Part shown: positions 1 to 10,983 of the stretch, in pieces | How positions within the stretch are numbered: the stretch's first letter is position 1 | Layout: every line of letters begins with the position of its first letter | Origin: Helicostylum pulchrum | Lineage: Eukaryota > Mucoromycota > Mucoromycetes > Mucorales > Mucoraceae | Assembly (NCBI GenBank): GCA_025677825.1 | Contig: JAIXMO010000033.1 | Coordinates: 248,001 to 312,000, forward strand | Reading direction: 5' to 3' | DNA length: 64,000 bases | Translations under genes and position numbers: made by a program | The notes under the pieces: model-generated | Told to the model about the DNA's origin: nothing | Databases searched by the model: none | The model's input: the letters and a program-made list of their open reading frames with translations, nothing else

Positions 1-1050
1 ATGATTATCGTTTTTAAAACTTTAGTTTGTCTGTTTGGGATAGGCCAAATTGGCGTTACCGAATGAAGGCTTTAATTCTTTCTTTTCACTTTTAAAACTT
101 TTTAAGTCGGATACGTTCTTGTTATTGATGTATCTACGTATTACATATTCTCATATGAAGTTACGTAAACTATATAAAATAAAGTATCTTCGACATATAT
201 GTTCTATTTTCTATCGATTTGATAATATAATTATAAAGACTGTTTAAACTCTTTACAAGATCATGTAACTGGTTTACATAAACCAATGTCACATTATCTA
301 TAAGTAAGCTACAAGTTACAAGCCTCTATATTGCGTCTTTTTATAAGGAAAATACACGCGGTATAGATTTATCTGTAATAAATCTGTACTTGTCAAAACA
401 AAACCAACATAAAATAGTAATCAAAAGGTGTAGATATATAGCATGTATATAACACTGATAATTTATTTTTGATATTAATTTTATATTTTATAACTGTCGA
501 TATCACATTTACTTTACGTTATTTTTATTTTTCGATATTAACAGTTATTTTCGATAACTGTTGTCAATATCACAGGTACAGTGTTTTGAAAAAAAGGAAA
601 ATAAGTGGAAAGGAAAGGGACAGAGGGTAGAGTATATAGTTATTTCAGTGACTTATGTAATGATGCTGACAGCATAACTGGTGATAGAATAGGTGGGTCT
701 CGTGGAAGAGCAGCAGACTTGGAAGAAGTAAATAAAACCGTCAAAGATGATTTAAATGATGATGATTTTCAGCCTCCAATTATTACTTGAAAAAGAAAAG
801 GTATCTATTATTATAATAAACTTTCAATACGTAAAAAATTTAACGTAAAAACAAAAGTCAAAGCGAACACCCAACTGACTCAGTCTCAAGATAAGAAGTA
901 CAAGGGCAAGGGGAAGGAAAAGGCTTTATATACTGTGTGTATCCGAAACGAAGTTGGAAGCACAAACACGGGTAGCTCCTCTACAACACGCACCAGCGTT
1001 ATAACGCTTGCGGACTCCAGTGACGACTTTGATAAACCAACTGTCAAAAA
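1..1050. other. AT-rich stretch without a convincing gene
   Basis: This stretch is AT-rich and has no reading frame I can defend. A 61-codon open stretch at 605-790 (acidic C-terminal end, many Asp) and a Ser/Thr-rich frame around 890-1050 lie just upstream of the Fanzor-like remnant in the same orientation. They may be the decayed 5' part of that gene or of a companion gene. There is no start codon context or intron structure to support a current gene. Confidence 0.4.
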
Positions 1051-1054
1051 TTTT

Positions 1055-1764
1055 TATTTAGGGTAATCGAGCAAGTCCATTCTCAGCAAATTGCCTTGTA
1101 TGAATGCACGAAAATTCAAACCGCCTATCAAAACAGCGTCAAAGCGCATATTGGTACTAGATCACGTACTATGTTGAATAAACTGTTCGGAAAAGACGAA
1201 AAGTTGAACAATCTCCGCAAAAGAATGAAAGCTGAAGGGTTTACTGAAAAAGATATAAAAGAAGCTCATCATAAAGAGGTTTTTAATCCATGTACTCAAG
1301 TAAAGCTTGCCGTCGCAAGTAAAAAAATACCTCCTGCCAACATCTTGGATGAAACGTCTAGATCGCGTATAAGAAATTTTTTCTTTGCATACCCTGACAG
1401 CTAACTATAACTTTCAAAAAGATTCTATTTTTTATGATGTAAGTACCCTAATTGTGAAGACGATTTGGAAAATTTCAAAACAGTAATCAATCCTCGTCCT
1501 TATAGAAGAATTACAATGCCAACAGTGAAGTGTCATGGGCTATTGCGGTAAGAATATGACAGTAATGTAGCACTAGAACTTTAATGATAATAACAATGAC
1601 TTTTTAGTTACAAAAACCCCCAATGTCTTGTCGAGGAGTCCAGAAGAAAGCTATGGAATAGGGACCTCGTTGCAGTATTAAACTTCAGAAAGATTCTGGT
1701 CAGCTTGAGGGAGACGAGTAGACGACCCGAGATTTTTACAAGAAAGCAAACATCAAAAAAATAA
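1055..1764 (+). pseudogene. Degenerate Fanzor/TnpB-like RNA-guided nuclease remnant
   Basis: Two coding pieces remain. Piece 1 (about 1055-1404, no ATG in frame) encodes a helical segment including VHSQQIALYECTKIQTAYQN, which resembles the N-terminal helical part of Mucorales Fanzor-like proteins as I recall them. Piece 2 starts at 1438 with a zinc-ribbon half (CKYPNC) and runs to CHGLLR. It then crosses a good intron (donor GTAAGA at 1548, acceptor at 1607) into KNPQC and the motif LWNRDLVAVLNF, and stops at 1762-1764. The NRDxxAxxN motif after a split Cys pair is the TnpB/Fanzor RuvC-III signature, in which Asp is catalytic. Only 33 nt separate the pieces, in a different frame, so the central region (RuvC-I/II, normally a few hundred residues) is missing. 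The copy is therefore dead. I did not recognise flanking inverted repeats or an omega-RNA. The family call rests on motif recognition, not on a search. Confidence 0.6.
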
Positions 1765-2796
1765 CCTTTCCGCCAGAGTTATCACTCTGGCCAATTTATG
1801 CTGGTAAAGTACTAAAATACCCTATTTTATAAACCCAAAACGACAATAGTTGGTGAACTAACCGATATGTTGATTTCAGGTTAGAGACATTTTTTTTTTT
1901 ACTAGTTAACGACATTTGATTTTTCAAAACGGACGAAATTTACAGGTCACACTGTATCAGTGGCCATCCATACGCCAATTATCATGTGTGTAAGTCTGAT
2001 GAGAAACTACGCTTACATTAGCCTTTTTTTGACTGTAAGGCCTGTGGTTCATTATTCAATAAAGGATAACTATTTTTCATGCAAAAAAAAAAAAAAAAAT
2101 ACTACTCAGGCTAAGGTGTATACGCATATATACTTTTCAGTACTATTTACGTATTGTTTATTTATGCACATAATATTTACAGCACAAAGAAAACGTGTTT
2201 ATTATTTTGAAGAGCATTATTTTATAAACTTCAAAACTTTGTGATAGATTTGTAGCGGCGTAAGCTTTTCCGAGCAGTTAAAAAAAAGTAACAGTTATTT
2301 TGGGCTAACTATACGTAGGATTTAAGATTAGCGAGCAGATGAAATAAACAAGATATTTACTGCGGCTTGAATCGTAGTTTTAGTTTTAGTAAGCAGACTG
2401 GGTAAGGGGTTTTAGTACACCTGAGAAAAAAAATACACAGTTTGAATTTATAGGCTTTTTTTTTTTTTTTTTTTTTTTTTTGGAAAAACTGAAACTAACT
2501 CTTTTGCAAAACCATAGAACTAGGTTATTTTTTTTTTTTTTAAAAAAAAGACCCCCTTCTCATTACGTAACATTAAACAATATCTTGTTTTAAATATGGG
2601 ATATATACAGCTTACTTCTTTTAAAAAAGTGCAAAAGTCAAAAGAAATGAAGAAGTGGACTAAATGCCATTAGTGCCCTTTATAAAATGGAGTCACATTT
2701 TTTTTATTTATTTTTTTTCCACACAAATAAAAAAGGGCCTTATTTTTTTTTATTTCTCTATCTTTTTTAACACATTTTACAGTTTTTAATTTAAGC
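1765..2796. other. Gene-poor, homopolymer-rich interval
   Basis: This interval holds several long T or A runs (for example about 2457-2480 and 2529-2548). Nothing codes convincingly. The last 100 bp are pyrimidine-rich (T and C tracts) just upstream of the SPT5 start, consistent with a fungal promoter/5'UTR, but no specific element can be named. Confidence 0.4.
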
Positions 2797-5700
2797 ATGG
2801 CTCTCAAGAGATCAGATAAAAGAGACGCAGACAAAGAAGACAATGTCCCTCGTCATGACGAAGAAGATGAAGAGGAGGAAGAGGAAGACGACGAAGATAC
2901 TGTAAATACTCAATCAAAACTTTTTTTTTCTTTTTTTCTTTATCTATATTTATCTTTTCATTTTACATGTAGAGACCTACCAAGAGAAAGTATAATCCTT
3001 TTATTGATGAAATGGCTATTGTCGATGACGATGAAGACGACGATGATGAAGACGAAGAGTATGGTCGAGAAGGTAATACTCCCAACATACTCAATAGCAA
3101 AAAAAAAAAAAAAAAGAGACGCGATAACTTACATTTAAATATATATAGATGGATTTATTGAGGAAGAGAATGAGGAAGTCACCAGCACAAAGACCACAGC
3201 TCGTCGCCATCTTGATTTAGATCGTCGTAGAAGAGAAATGGAAGGCATGGACGATGAACAAGTCGCTGCCTTTTATGCAGAGAAATACGGTGGACGTAGT
3301 AAACCTCAAAGTTTTAAAGATACCGAGGAAGTACCTCAGCAACTATTACTTCCCAGTGTCAACGATCCTAATTTATGGATGGTCAAATGTAAACCTGGTA
3401 AAGAGAAGGATGTCATTTTCGGTTTGATGAAACGTTGCTTCGATCGTCAAGAGACTGTCAATTCCTTAGATACCTTTTCTGCTTTTGCCAGAGAGACTTT
3501 AAAGGGATACATCTATGTTGAAGCACGTCGTCAGGCTCATGTACAAGAGGCTTTAGCTAATATCCCCAACGTCTACATGTCTACCTTAATGTTGGTACCT
3601 ATCAAGGATATGGTCGATTCCATCTCTGTGCAAAAGAAGGAAGTAGAGATTCCACTTGGTGGTTGGGTACGTATTAAACGTGGTACCTATGCCGGTGATT
3701 TAGCTCAAGTCATGGAAGTCTCTGATTCCCAAGACCAAGCTCGTGTCAAGGTCGTACCTCGTTTAGATCTCGATACAGCCAACGACGAAGAACTCAACAA
3801 TGGATTAAACAAGAAACGTAAAAAGGGTGTACGCGCACCACCTAAATTATTCAACCCTGAACGATTAGCAAACCGTTCCATTTCCAGTTTACAAAAGAAG
3901 GGTCCCTATTGGGTTTACAACGGTGATCATTACCGCGACGGTTACCTTGAAAAGTACATGAAGGTCACCACTTTACAAATCGAAGAAGTTAACCCTACTT
4001 TAGATGAAATCGCTCGATTTGCTGGATCCGGTGAATTAAACGGCGAGGATGGTGAACGATCCATTGATTTAACATCGTTATCTAGTATGGCATTAAACAA
4101 CGCACAAGCACAAACCATGTTCCAAAACGGAGATGTCGTTAGTGTGATTGAAGGTGACATGATCCATAGTTGGGGTACTGTTGAAAACGTACACGATTCT
4201 TCCGTAGTTGTTTCATTAGATATGGACGGTATCAAGAAACGTGTTACATTACCCGCCAAACAATTGCGAAAGAAGTTCAAGGCAGGTGACCATGTCAAAG
4301 TCATCAACGGTCGTTTCAAGGATGAAAGTGGTATGGTTTTAAATATCGAGGATAATATCGTTACCTTGTTATCCGACGCATCTCTCAAGGAAGTGCGTGT
4401 CTTTGCAAAGGATTTACGTGAAGCTGCTGAAGTCATGTTTGGTAAAACCGTCATTGGTAATTACGAATTACACGATTTAGTTCAACTTGATTTCTATACC
4501 GTGGGTGTCATTGTTAAAGTCGATCGTGATTCCTTCAAGGTCTTGACCCAAAACGGTGAAATGCGTACTGTCGAACCTCATCAAATTACAAATAAGCGTG
4601 ACAGTAATAAGGCCGTAGCTACCGATGCCAACGGAAACAGTATCCGATCTGGTGATACCGTGCTTGAAGTTGGTGATAAGCGTAACTGTTCTGTACTCCA
4701 CCTTTACCGTAACTTGGTGTTCTTGCATTCTCGTGAACACGCTGATAATTTCGGTGTTTGGGTTACAAATACAAGATCCATCGTCAGTGCTGCTACCCGT
4801 GGACGTATCATACCTAACCCCGAAAGACAAAATCCTCAATTTGGTAATTCTCCTGCTAATGGTGGATTCGGTAGAGACAATGGTCGTGGAGGAGACAGAG
4901 GTGGTCGTGGAGGACCTCCTACACGTGGTGGATTCTACGGCAGAGGTCGTGGCGGTAGAGATAATTTAATTGCCAAGACAGTTCGTATCTCCCAAGGTCC
5001 ACACAAGGGTTATATTGGTATTGTCAAGGATGCTACAGATACTCAAGCTCGTGTTGAACTTCATACCAGTAGTAAAGTAATCAGTGTTGAAAAGAATCAT
5101 TTGATGATTTTGGATGCTCAAGGTAACTCTATTGGTCAAGCCGCACCTGATCGTTTCGATTCCCCCTCTAATAATAACGGTGGCTTTGCTAGACCTATGG
5201 CTACACCTAGTCGATATGGCGATGGTGCCATGACTCCTATGCACGGCGCTGCATCTGGTTCAAGAACCCCTGCTTGGAACTCTGGATCAAAGACACCTGC
5301 TTGGAACTCTGGAGCTAGAACACCTAACCCTTATAATGATGGTGGTCGTACACCTGCTTGGGATTCCGGATCAAAGACACCTATGTGGGGTCATGAAACA
5401 CCTGCTTGGAACAGTAGTAGCAGTAACAACAACAACAACAACAGCAGCAGTAATAATCATCATCATAGTCATCATGAAAGCAGCAGCAGCAGTAGTAGAG
5501 AAAGTCGATCCAGCCAAAGTCATCATCCTCGTTCTTCTTCATCGCAGGCACCTAAACCATCCAGCAGTTATTCTAGTAGTAGTAATCGATTCGCTGATCC
5601 CGATACCGCGCCTACACCCGGAGCATCGTGGGCAGCACCTACACCAGCGGCTAGTTATGAAGCTAGAGCACCTACTCCCGCAGTTAATTTTTCTCAAACA

Positions 5701-6279
5701 CCTTATGATGCGCCTACTCCTTACGAAGCAGCACCTACACCTGGCGCCGGACTTATTCCTCCTACACCAGCGGCCATGATGTCCGCACCTACACCCGGAA
5801 GTTATTTACCGACTACACCAGGTAACTTTATGCCTACGACACCAGCTACTGGGTTACCTCAAACACCTTTTATGCCTACTGGTGGAGACTACGGACACAT
5901 TGAGGACCAAGGAGACCAAGGAGAAGATAACTGGCCTATTGAAGAAATCGAGGTCAAGTTGAAACGAAGCCAAGGAGACGCACAACAAGGGCAAATAGGT
6001 AGAATTGTAACGGTCAACCGAAATAGTCGCAAGTGTCTTGTGGATTTAGAGGACGGTCAGCAAAATGTAGACATGTCGTTTGAGTATTTGGAACCCGTTC
6101 GACCTAGTAAAAAAGACAATGTGCGAATCATCTTGGGTGAACATCGTGGTGAGTTGGGGTCGCTTGTAGGTGTAGATAGTCACGATGGTATTGTAAGACT
6201 TCGTGGCGATGGTACTGGGTACAAGATTTTAAGTATGAGTTCAGTTGCAAAGTATGTTGGTACAGATAATGTCGATTAA
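2797..6279 (+). CDS. SPT5: Transcription elongation factor SPT5
   Basis: Exons 2797-2901, 2973-3072 and 3149-6279 join in frame to give 1111 aa, the usual size for fungal Spt5. This is the large subunit of the Spt4-Spt5 (DSIF) complex, which travels with RNA polymerase II. Order of parts: acidic N-terminus (Asp/Glu runs, residues about 15-90); NGN domain from about residue 138 ([17 protein letters not shown]); KOW domains from about 235 ([18 protein letters not shown]) through 460; a Gly/Arg-rich linker near 570; another KOW at about 580-620; a C-terminal repeat region (about 770-980); and a final KOW-like unit (about 990-1105). The repeat region contains [13 protein letters not shown] nonapeptides followed by an APTP-rich block, the kind of Thr/Pro repeats phosphorylated in Spt5 tails. 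A Ser/Asn/His low-complexity spacer encoded by AAC/AGC repeats separates the two blocks. The first ATG of exon 1 is chosen because it opens the acidic region and all splice phases agree. Confidence 0.95.
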
Positions 6280-6650
6280 AAAAAAATATATAGCGTTTTT
6301 TTTCCCCTCCCCTTTCCTTCTCTCTCTTTTTTTTTTCATATCATAAATTATACATATAAATATATACACGAGAAAAAAAATATTGCATATAATTACATCT
6401 TTATAAAATATCTCTCTTTTTTTTTTTGCTTTACGTTTTCTTGATATTTCATGCGGGTTGTTTTCTTTTTTAATTTAAAGTATTATTAAGCTCGATGTAA
6501 ACGTTCTATTTACAAAGTTCACTAAAAAAAAAAGCATAAAGCGGTATGCATTACTTTTCAGTTTCGTTTATCTACGTTCATAAAACGGGCTTATTACAAG
6601 AATTAAGCGAGTTTACCAAAGTGGGTCCAGCACTGCCAAAAAAAAAAAAG
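6280..6650. other. 3' flank of SPT5
   Basis: This is an AT-rich 3' flank with T- and A-runs and no reading frame. It leads directly into the transposon copy that begins near 6651. No recognisable transposon end is present at this side. Confidence 0.4.
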
Positions 6651-7960
6651 GCTCACTGAAATATCTGAGTTTATAAAATCGCTCACATAAGAAATCACTG
6701 CTAAAATTAGCAGTTATAATAAATATTGGTTTTTATTTTTCAAAGAAACAGGAAACGCTTTTTGGACCCAGGTTTTTTAATACAAACTAGTTGTTTTAAC
6801 TATATCTTTGATAAAAAAAATTAAAAACGTACTCTTTTGTTTTTTTTCGATTTTCATTTTTGGGGGTCAACCCCTTTTGTGTTTTTGTAGTTACTTTGTA
6901 ATTACTCTAGATCCAATTTGCCTATCTTTGCGTAAAACCCATGCTTGGTATTAAACTCGTTTAGGCTCTTCTAATATATTTTAAATCATACTTTTACTGC
7001 AAAAACTGAAAGAGTAATCGCCGTTTTAGACGTTTTCTTTTTTGGGTAAAAAAATAGGCTTTTTTAGTGTAACATCGTGTAACCATTTTCTGAGCTTCGC
7101 GATTACATAAAATATAGTTTTTGAATATCTACATTCGGTCCTATAACCAAACACGATAATGAAAAACTACATATCGAATGTTTATAAATAAAAGTGTTAT
7201 ATCTAAAACTGGGCGAGAAAACGTGCTTTAAAGAAATCGCTATTTTAATGACCGCTTAACTCAAATTTTAGCGGAAAAAAAAACGTCTAAAACAGTGATT
7301 ACTCGGTCACTATTTTTATTAAAAATATAAGTTTAAATGAATTAAATGCGCCTAAAAGAGAACTTTATTATTATTGTTTTTTTCACAAAGAAAGTCAAAT
7401 TGGATCCAGAGTAATTTTAAAATAACCACAAAAACACAAAAGGGGTTGACCCTCCAAAATGACCAAAAATGATCAAAAATGATCGACTGAAGAATAAAAT
7501 AAAAAATCGAGAAAAACGTAAAACAACAGGCAGTTTTTAGTTTTGATATTATAGACAACATCCTAAGGAGTAACTTCACTAAGTAACTTGGAAAAACGAA
7601 CAATGTCCTGATGTTTAATTATACAAAGAAATCACCGTATTTCGGTCACCGAAAAATGACCTTTTTTAGAAGTTACTTCGAAACCTTCACTTCAAAAGAC
7701 GCGTTTTTAACATGATAATAGGTGAAAAATAATTTACTATAACACTTGAAATGGTTCTTGAACTCACTCAAGTTATTGTACAAAAAAATATGCTGTGTAT
7801 CGTTTTCTGCAAGAGCTCAAACATTAGAATCATTTTAAATTTTATTAAATTTTTTATTGTGTCAAAATGTCACATAACAATGCTTTATAAAACTACTAGC
7901 TATAATATATAGGACTAAAAAGTAGCTTCTTGTTCGCTTTATTTGGTTTATACTGTATAG
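6651..7960. mobile_element. Foldback transposon, end-truncated copy 1
   Basis: This stretch aligns in direct orientation with 37,997-39,330. The match is near-identical from 6651 to about 7570 and clearly weaker after that. The core is a long imperfect inverted repeat centred near 7142. For example, GGGGGTCAACCCCTTTTGTG near 6866 pairs with CACAAAAGGGGTTGACCC near 7434, TCTAGATCCAATTTG pairs with CAAATTGGATCCAGA, and the GTTTTAGACGTTTT blocks pair on both arms. It has no transposase gene, so it is non-autonomous. The outer ends seen in the intact copy (CAGTAGCGGCTCT and its complement) are absent here, so both termini are lost. Confidence 0.8.
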
Positions 7961-8661
7961 GCTATTGCGAGTTTACTTTTAACGAAGTTCCATTAGAGCC
8001 AATACTGATTAATTCCTCATCTTGATTTTGGTTTCATTATTAGTACTATCACTTACAGATACAGCTAGTTAATCAACTTGATCAGAGAGTATACTGGTAT
8101 TAAGATCTGTTGCTCTATCATTTTTTTTCTAGGAGCGAGTAAGGTAGATTTGGTTGGTTATCATAGTTGGTCAATGGGGTAAAGTTGGTAGGTCTTTTTT
8201 GGCGCGAACCTGTGGTATTTTTATTGTACTGACAGTAGTCAAAACTCGTTTGTGTTTTATTGACAGGTTTGTTACACTCTGTGCTACGCAGTTCTGCTTC
8301 ACTTGGGATTGTGTGTTTCTAGTCTTCGTGTTGCTGTAAGAAATAAAAAAAAAGTACGAAAAAAAATAAAAGCGCGTTCGATAACAGTAAAGAAAGAAAG
8401 AAAGAAAGAAAAAAACGCGCTCAATAAAGAAAGAGAACAAAAAATAAAAAAAGGCGTAGCCCCTATTTTTTTTTAAAAAAAAAAAATGACTGTGTTTCAC
8501 AAAATCACAACTGCTTCTGCATAAAAACCGAAGGATCGTTCTGTTATAAACTTACCAAAAGACCTTTTTAAAAAGTCTCTCTGTGGTAAAATATAAAAAG
8601 ACAAAAATATTCTATTTCTCGTTTATTATTTTTTATTTTTTATCAAGAAAGGGATTTGCTT
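7961..8661. other. Intergenic interval with simple repeats
   Basis: No gene is seen. There is a short GAAA microsatellite at about 8390-8412 and several A/T runs. The interval lies downstream of GUP1, which is transcribed towards it. Confidence 0.4.
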
Positions 8662-10566
8662 TTACATTTTCCATTTAGGATCACCTCTTCTTTTTTCCGA
8701 CTCACGAATTTCAAACATGATCTGCACCGCAATAAACAAACAGACCGTCACCGTCCCCAAGAACGACAACCCATCGGCTGTTCCAAATATCTTTGTCAGC
8801 ATTTCCTTGACCCCATCCAGGCCCACTGCAAACCCAACCAAGTTCGCCACCATCATCATCAGTATATTCGCCACCGCGCCAAGCCCACACACCACGCGAT
8901 AATACCTCTTATCTCCAAACTTGCGTTCACTAAACAAACTCGACGCCACAATCTCTGGCAACAAGAACAAACAAATTAGCCACCCCCACGCCAATAACCG
9001 TAACTCAATATCATGCCACAGTGCAACAAACGTAAACACGATCCACATATTGTATGCCATGTACTGCGTGCCTCCCAACGGGATATAAATGTACCGTGTG
9101 ATCCACCGGTTAAACGTGCTGTGCCAGCTCTTCCAAAATCTCTGTGCCGAAAAGTTGTTGCTCATGCATCGGATCATGTTCTCCTCTACCCAGATACCGT
9201 CGGCTAATGACCAGAACCGGAAGAAGCGCCACGGGATAAGCAGTTTCATCCAGATAATCACAAGGTTGAAGTACCCGATCATGCTCATCTCCAGTGGCGA
9301 CGCCCCGTCCCATGCTTTGGATTTACTGATCGCCACAACGTATAAGAAGTGAAGCGTGAGTTCCATAATTAAAATCACAATCGCAAGACGAATAGCGTAA
9401 AGTACCACGTATCGTTTCGTAATGTTTTTCGAAGGGTATCTAAACTACACACACGAAAAAAAAAAAAGCTTTTGTTAGATGAAATCAAAAAAAAAAAAAA
9501 AAAATATGCCAAATTTCTTACCTGAGATATAAAGTTGTTGTATGTAATAATTGGACCGCATAATAAAAGAGGTGTGTACAAGACATACGCCAAGAAATTC
9601 AAGTACCCATAATCCTTTTCCAAATTCTTCAACGGTACCGTAATCCTTTCTTTATCCGTCAACGGCGGTGGTGTATTTTCCTCGCCATGCTCCTTCACAT
9701 TTTCCACCTGCTTCTTGCTATTACACGCCCAATAATAATCCATGTTGAACGACACAAGCCTCAGCATGGCGAAATTAAACAGCACATGCCATCTCGCCTG
9801 CACACCCTCAAACGCATCCAATGGCTCTGCCCACTCCCCAAACATATCTGCAAACCTGTACCCACTATAATTTTCATTTAGAAACAAAATTGCTAAATTA
9901 AACGACCAAGTCAGTATCGGGTTCCATTTCGTGCCTGCAGCGTACCGGCCGATAGCGTAACTGGTAGAAATAATGGCAAGGTACTTTAAACTGCTGGATC
10001 CGTGAAAGATAACAAGGACGGAGAGTGAGGTGAGGAGTGAGAATCGAATGTGCGATTGAATGAAGTGGAAGCGACGATTGGCAGCGTTTAAAAGTAGATG
10101 GAGTACAACGAGTGGTAAGATTTTGGGTATATGTTCACGGAATTGACTGTATTGAGCATCGCTGTTATCCTATAGGGTTGTGTGAGATGATGAATGCTAA
10201 ACACGCGCGTGTTACTAACTTACTACTTGACGACCAAATATCCAACCTTCTTCTAATAACTCGGCGTATTCTGGATAATTGGGGTGACTTTCTAAAACAG
10301 TTCAAACGTGTCAGTGCGAAAATAAAGAAAGATATAAATATACTTTACTTGTACTGAGTTTATAAGGTACATAAAACATATAGGGAACTACAATACAAAA
10401 GCAAACATAATAAAAGTAAAACTCTATACTTCCCAAAAGTGTGTGTTTTAGCAAGCAGACAAAATTAGTTTAGTTTTAGTATACTACCTTTTGTATGCCA
10501 ACGAGAGGGTTTTATTAATATTTTATTCTCTTTTTTCAAGGTAGTTGATGATGGTTCATCTACCAT
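8662..10566 (-). CDS. GUP1: Gup1-type MBOAT membrane acyltransferase
   Basis: Five minus-strand exons (10566-10488, 10423-10349, 10291-10227, 10169-9522, 9444-8662) join in frame to 549 aa. This is close to yeast Gup1 (about 560 aa). Gup1 is an ER multi-pass O-acyltransferase that remodels GPI anchors (family knowledge). The sequence shows the conserved Gup1 N-terminus (SRWHTKEFYFYYV), the GWIFGRQ/DNSDAQY block split by intron 3, a string of hydrophobic segments, the MBOAT motif FWKSWHSTFNRWITRYIYIP and the catalytic-His motif FVALWHDIELR near residue 430. The start ATG at 10566 is supported because exon 1 splices in phase into the conserved SRW-EFYFYY block. Exon 1 encodes a short hydrophilic Lys-rich leader. 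It could in principle be another MBOAT, but the diagnostic N-terminal blocks make Gup1 by far the best fit. Confidence 0.92.
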
Positions 10567-10983
10567 GTTGGCTTTTTTAATATAAAGAAAGAAAGAAAGA
10601 AATTAAAAAAAAAAAAAAGGCTAATTATAAATTTTGTTGTTTCCAAAAGCGGACTAAGGTACCACTTCAGAGGGGGCATTTTGTTGTCTGATCACTTTTA
10701 ATAAACGCGTTAATGGGTAATGAATACATTTTATTGTTGCCGGACGAATTACAAACAGTACACGTTATTTTTTTAATATTAAAAAAAAAAGATGTCAGTT
10801 GTGTGATAAAAATAAGTTGTCAATTAAGCAAACAACACGTTTTTATAAATAGAATGAAATTTAGGGGCTGTAAAGTGTCAAGGTTTAAAGGATTCTATTA
10901 AAAAAAAGCTTTTTTTTTATTATTCAATGTGAAAATAAAGAAATTTAATTGCTGTTGTATGTAAAAAGTGAGATATTTTTTCT

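Noticed and set aside
3942..4839. Long minus-strand open frames of 170 and 120 codons inside the SPT5 coding region
   Set aside because: They are antisense shadows of a strongly conserved protein. Their residue composition is random and they have no splice or start support.
7352..7603. 83-codon minus-strand frame inside the foldback transposon
   Set aside because: Not a transposase: hydrophobic Phe-rich translation of AT-rich inverted repeat, and the aligned copy at 38.7 kb shows no selection to keep a frame.
8388..8412. GAAA microsatellite as a telomere-like or origin element
   Set aside because: It is a short simple repeat; a similar GAAA tract at about 10,585 and many A/T runs show this is ordinary low-complexity DNA here.
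8656..9352. Plus-strand frames of 60-107 codons over GUP1
   Set aside because: They lie antisense to conserved MBOAT motifs and show compositional artefacts (His/Gln-rich) typical of reverse frames.
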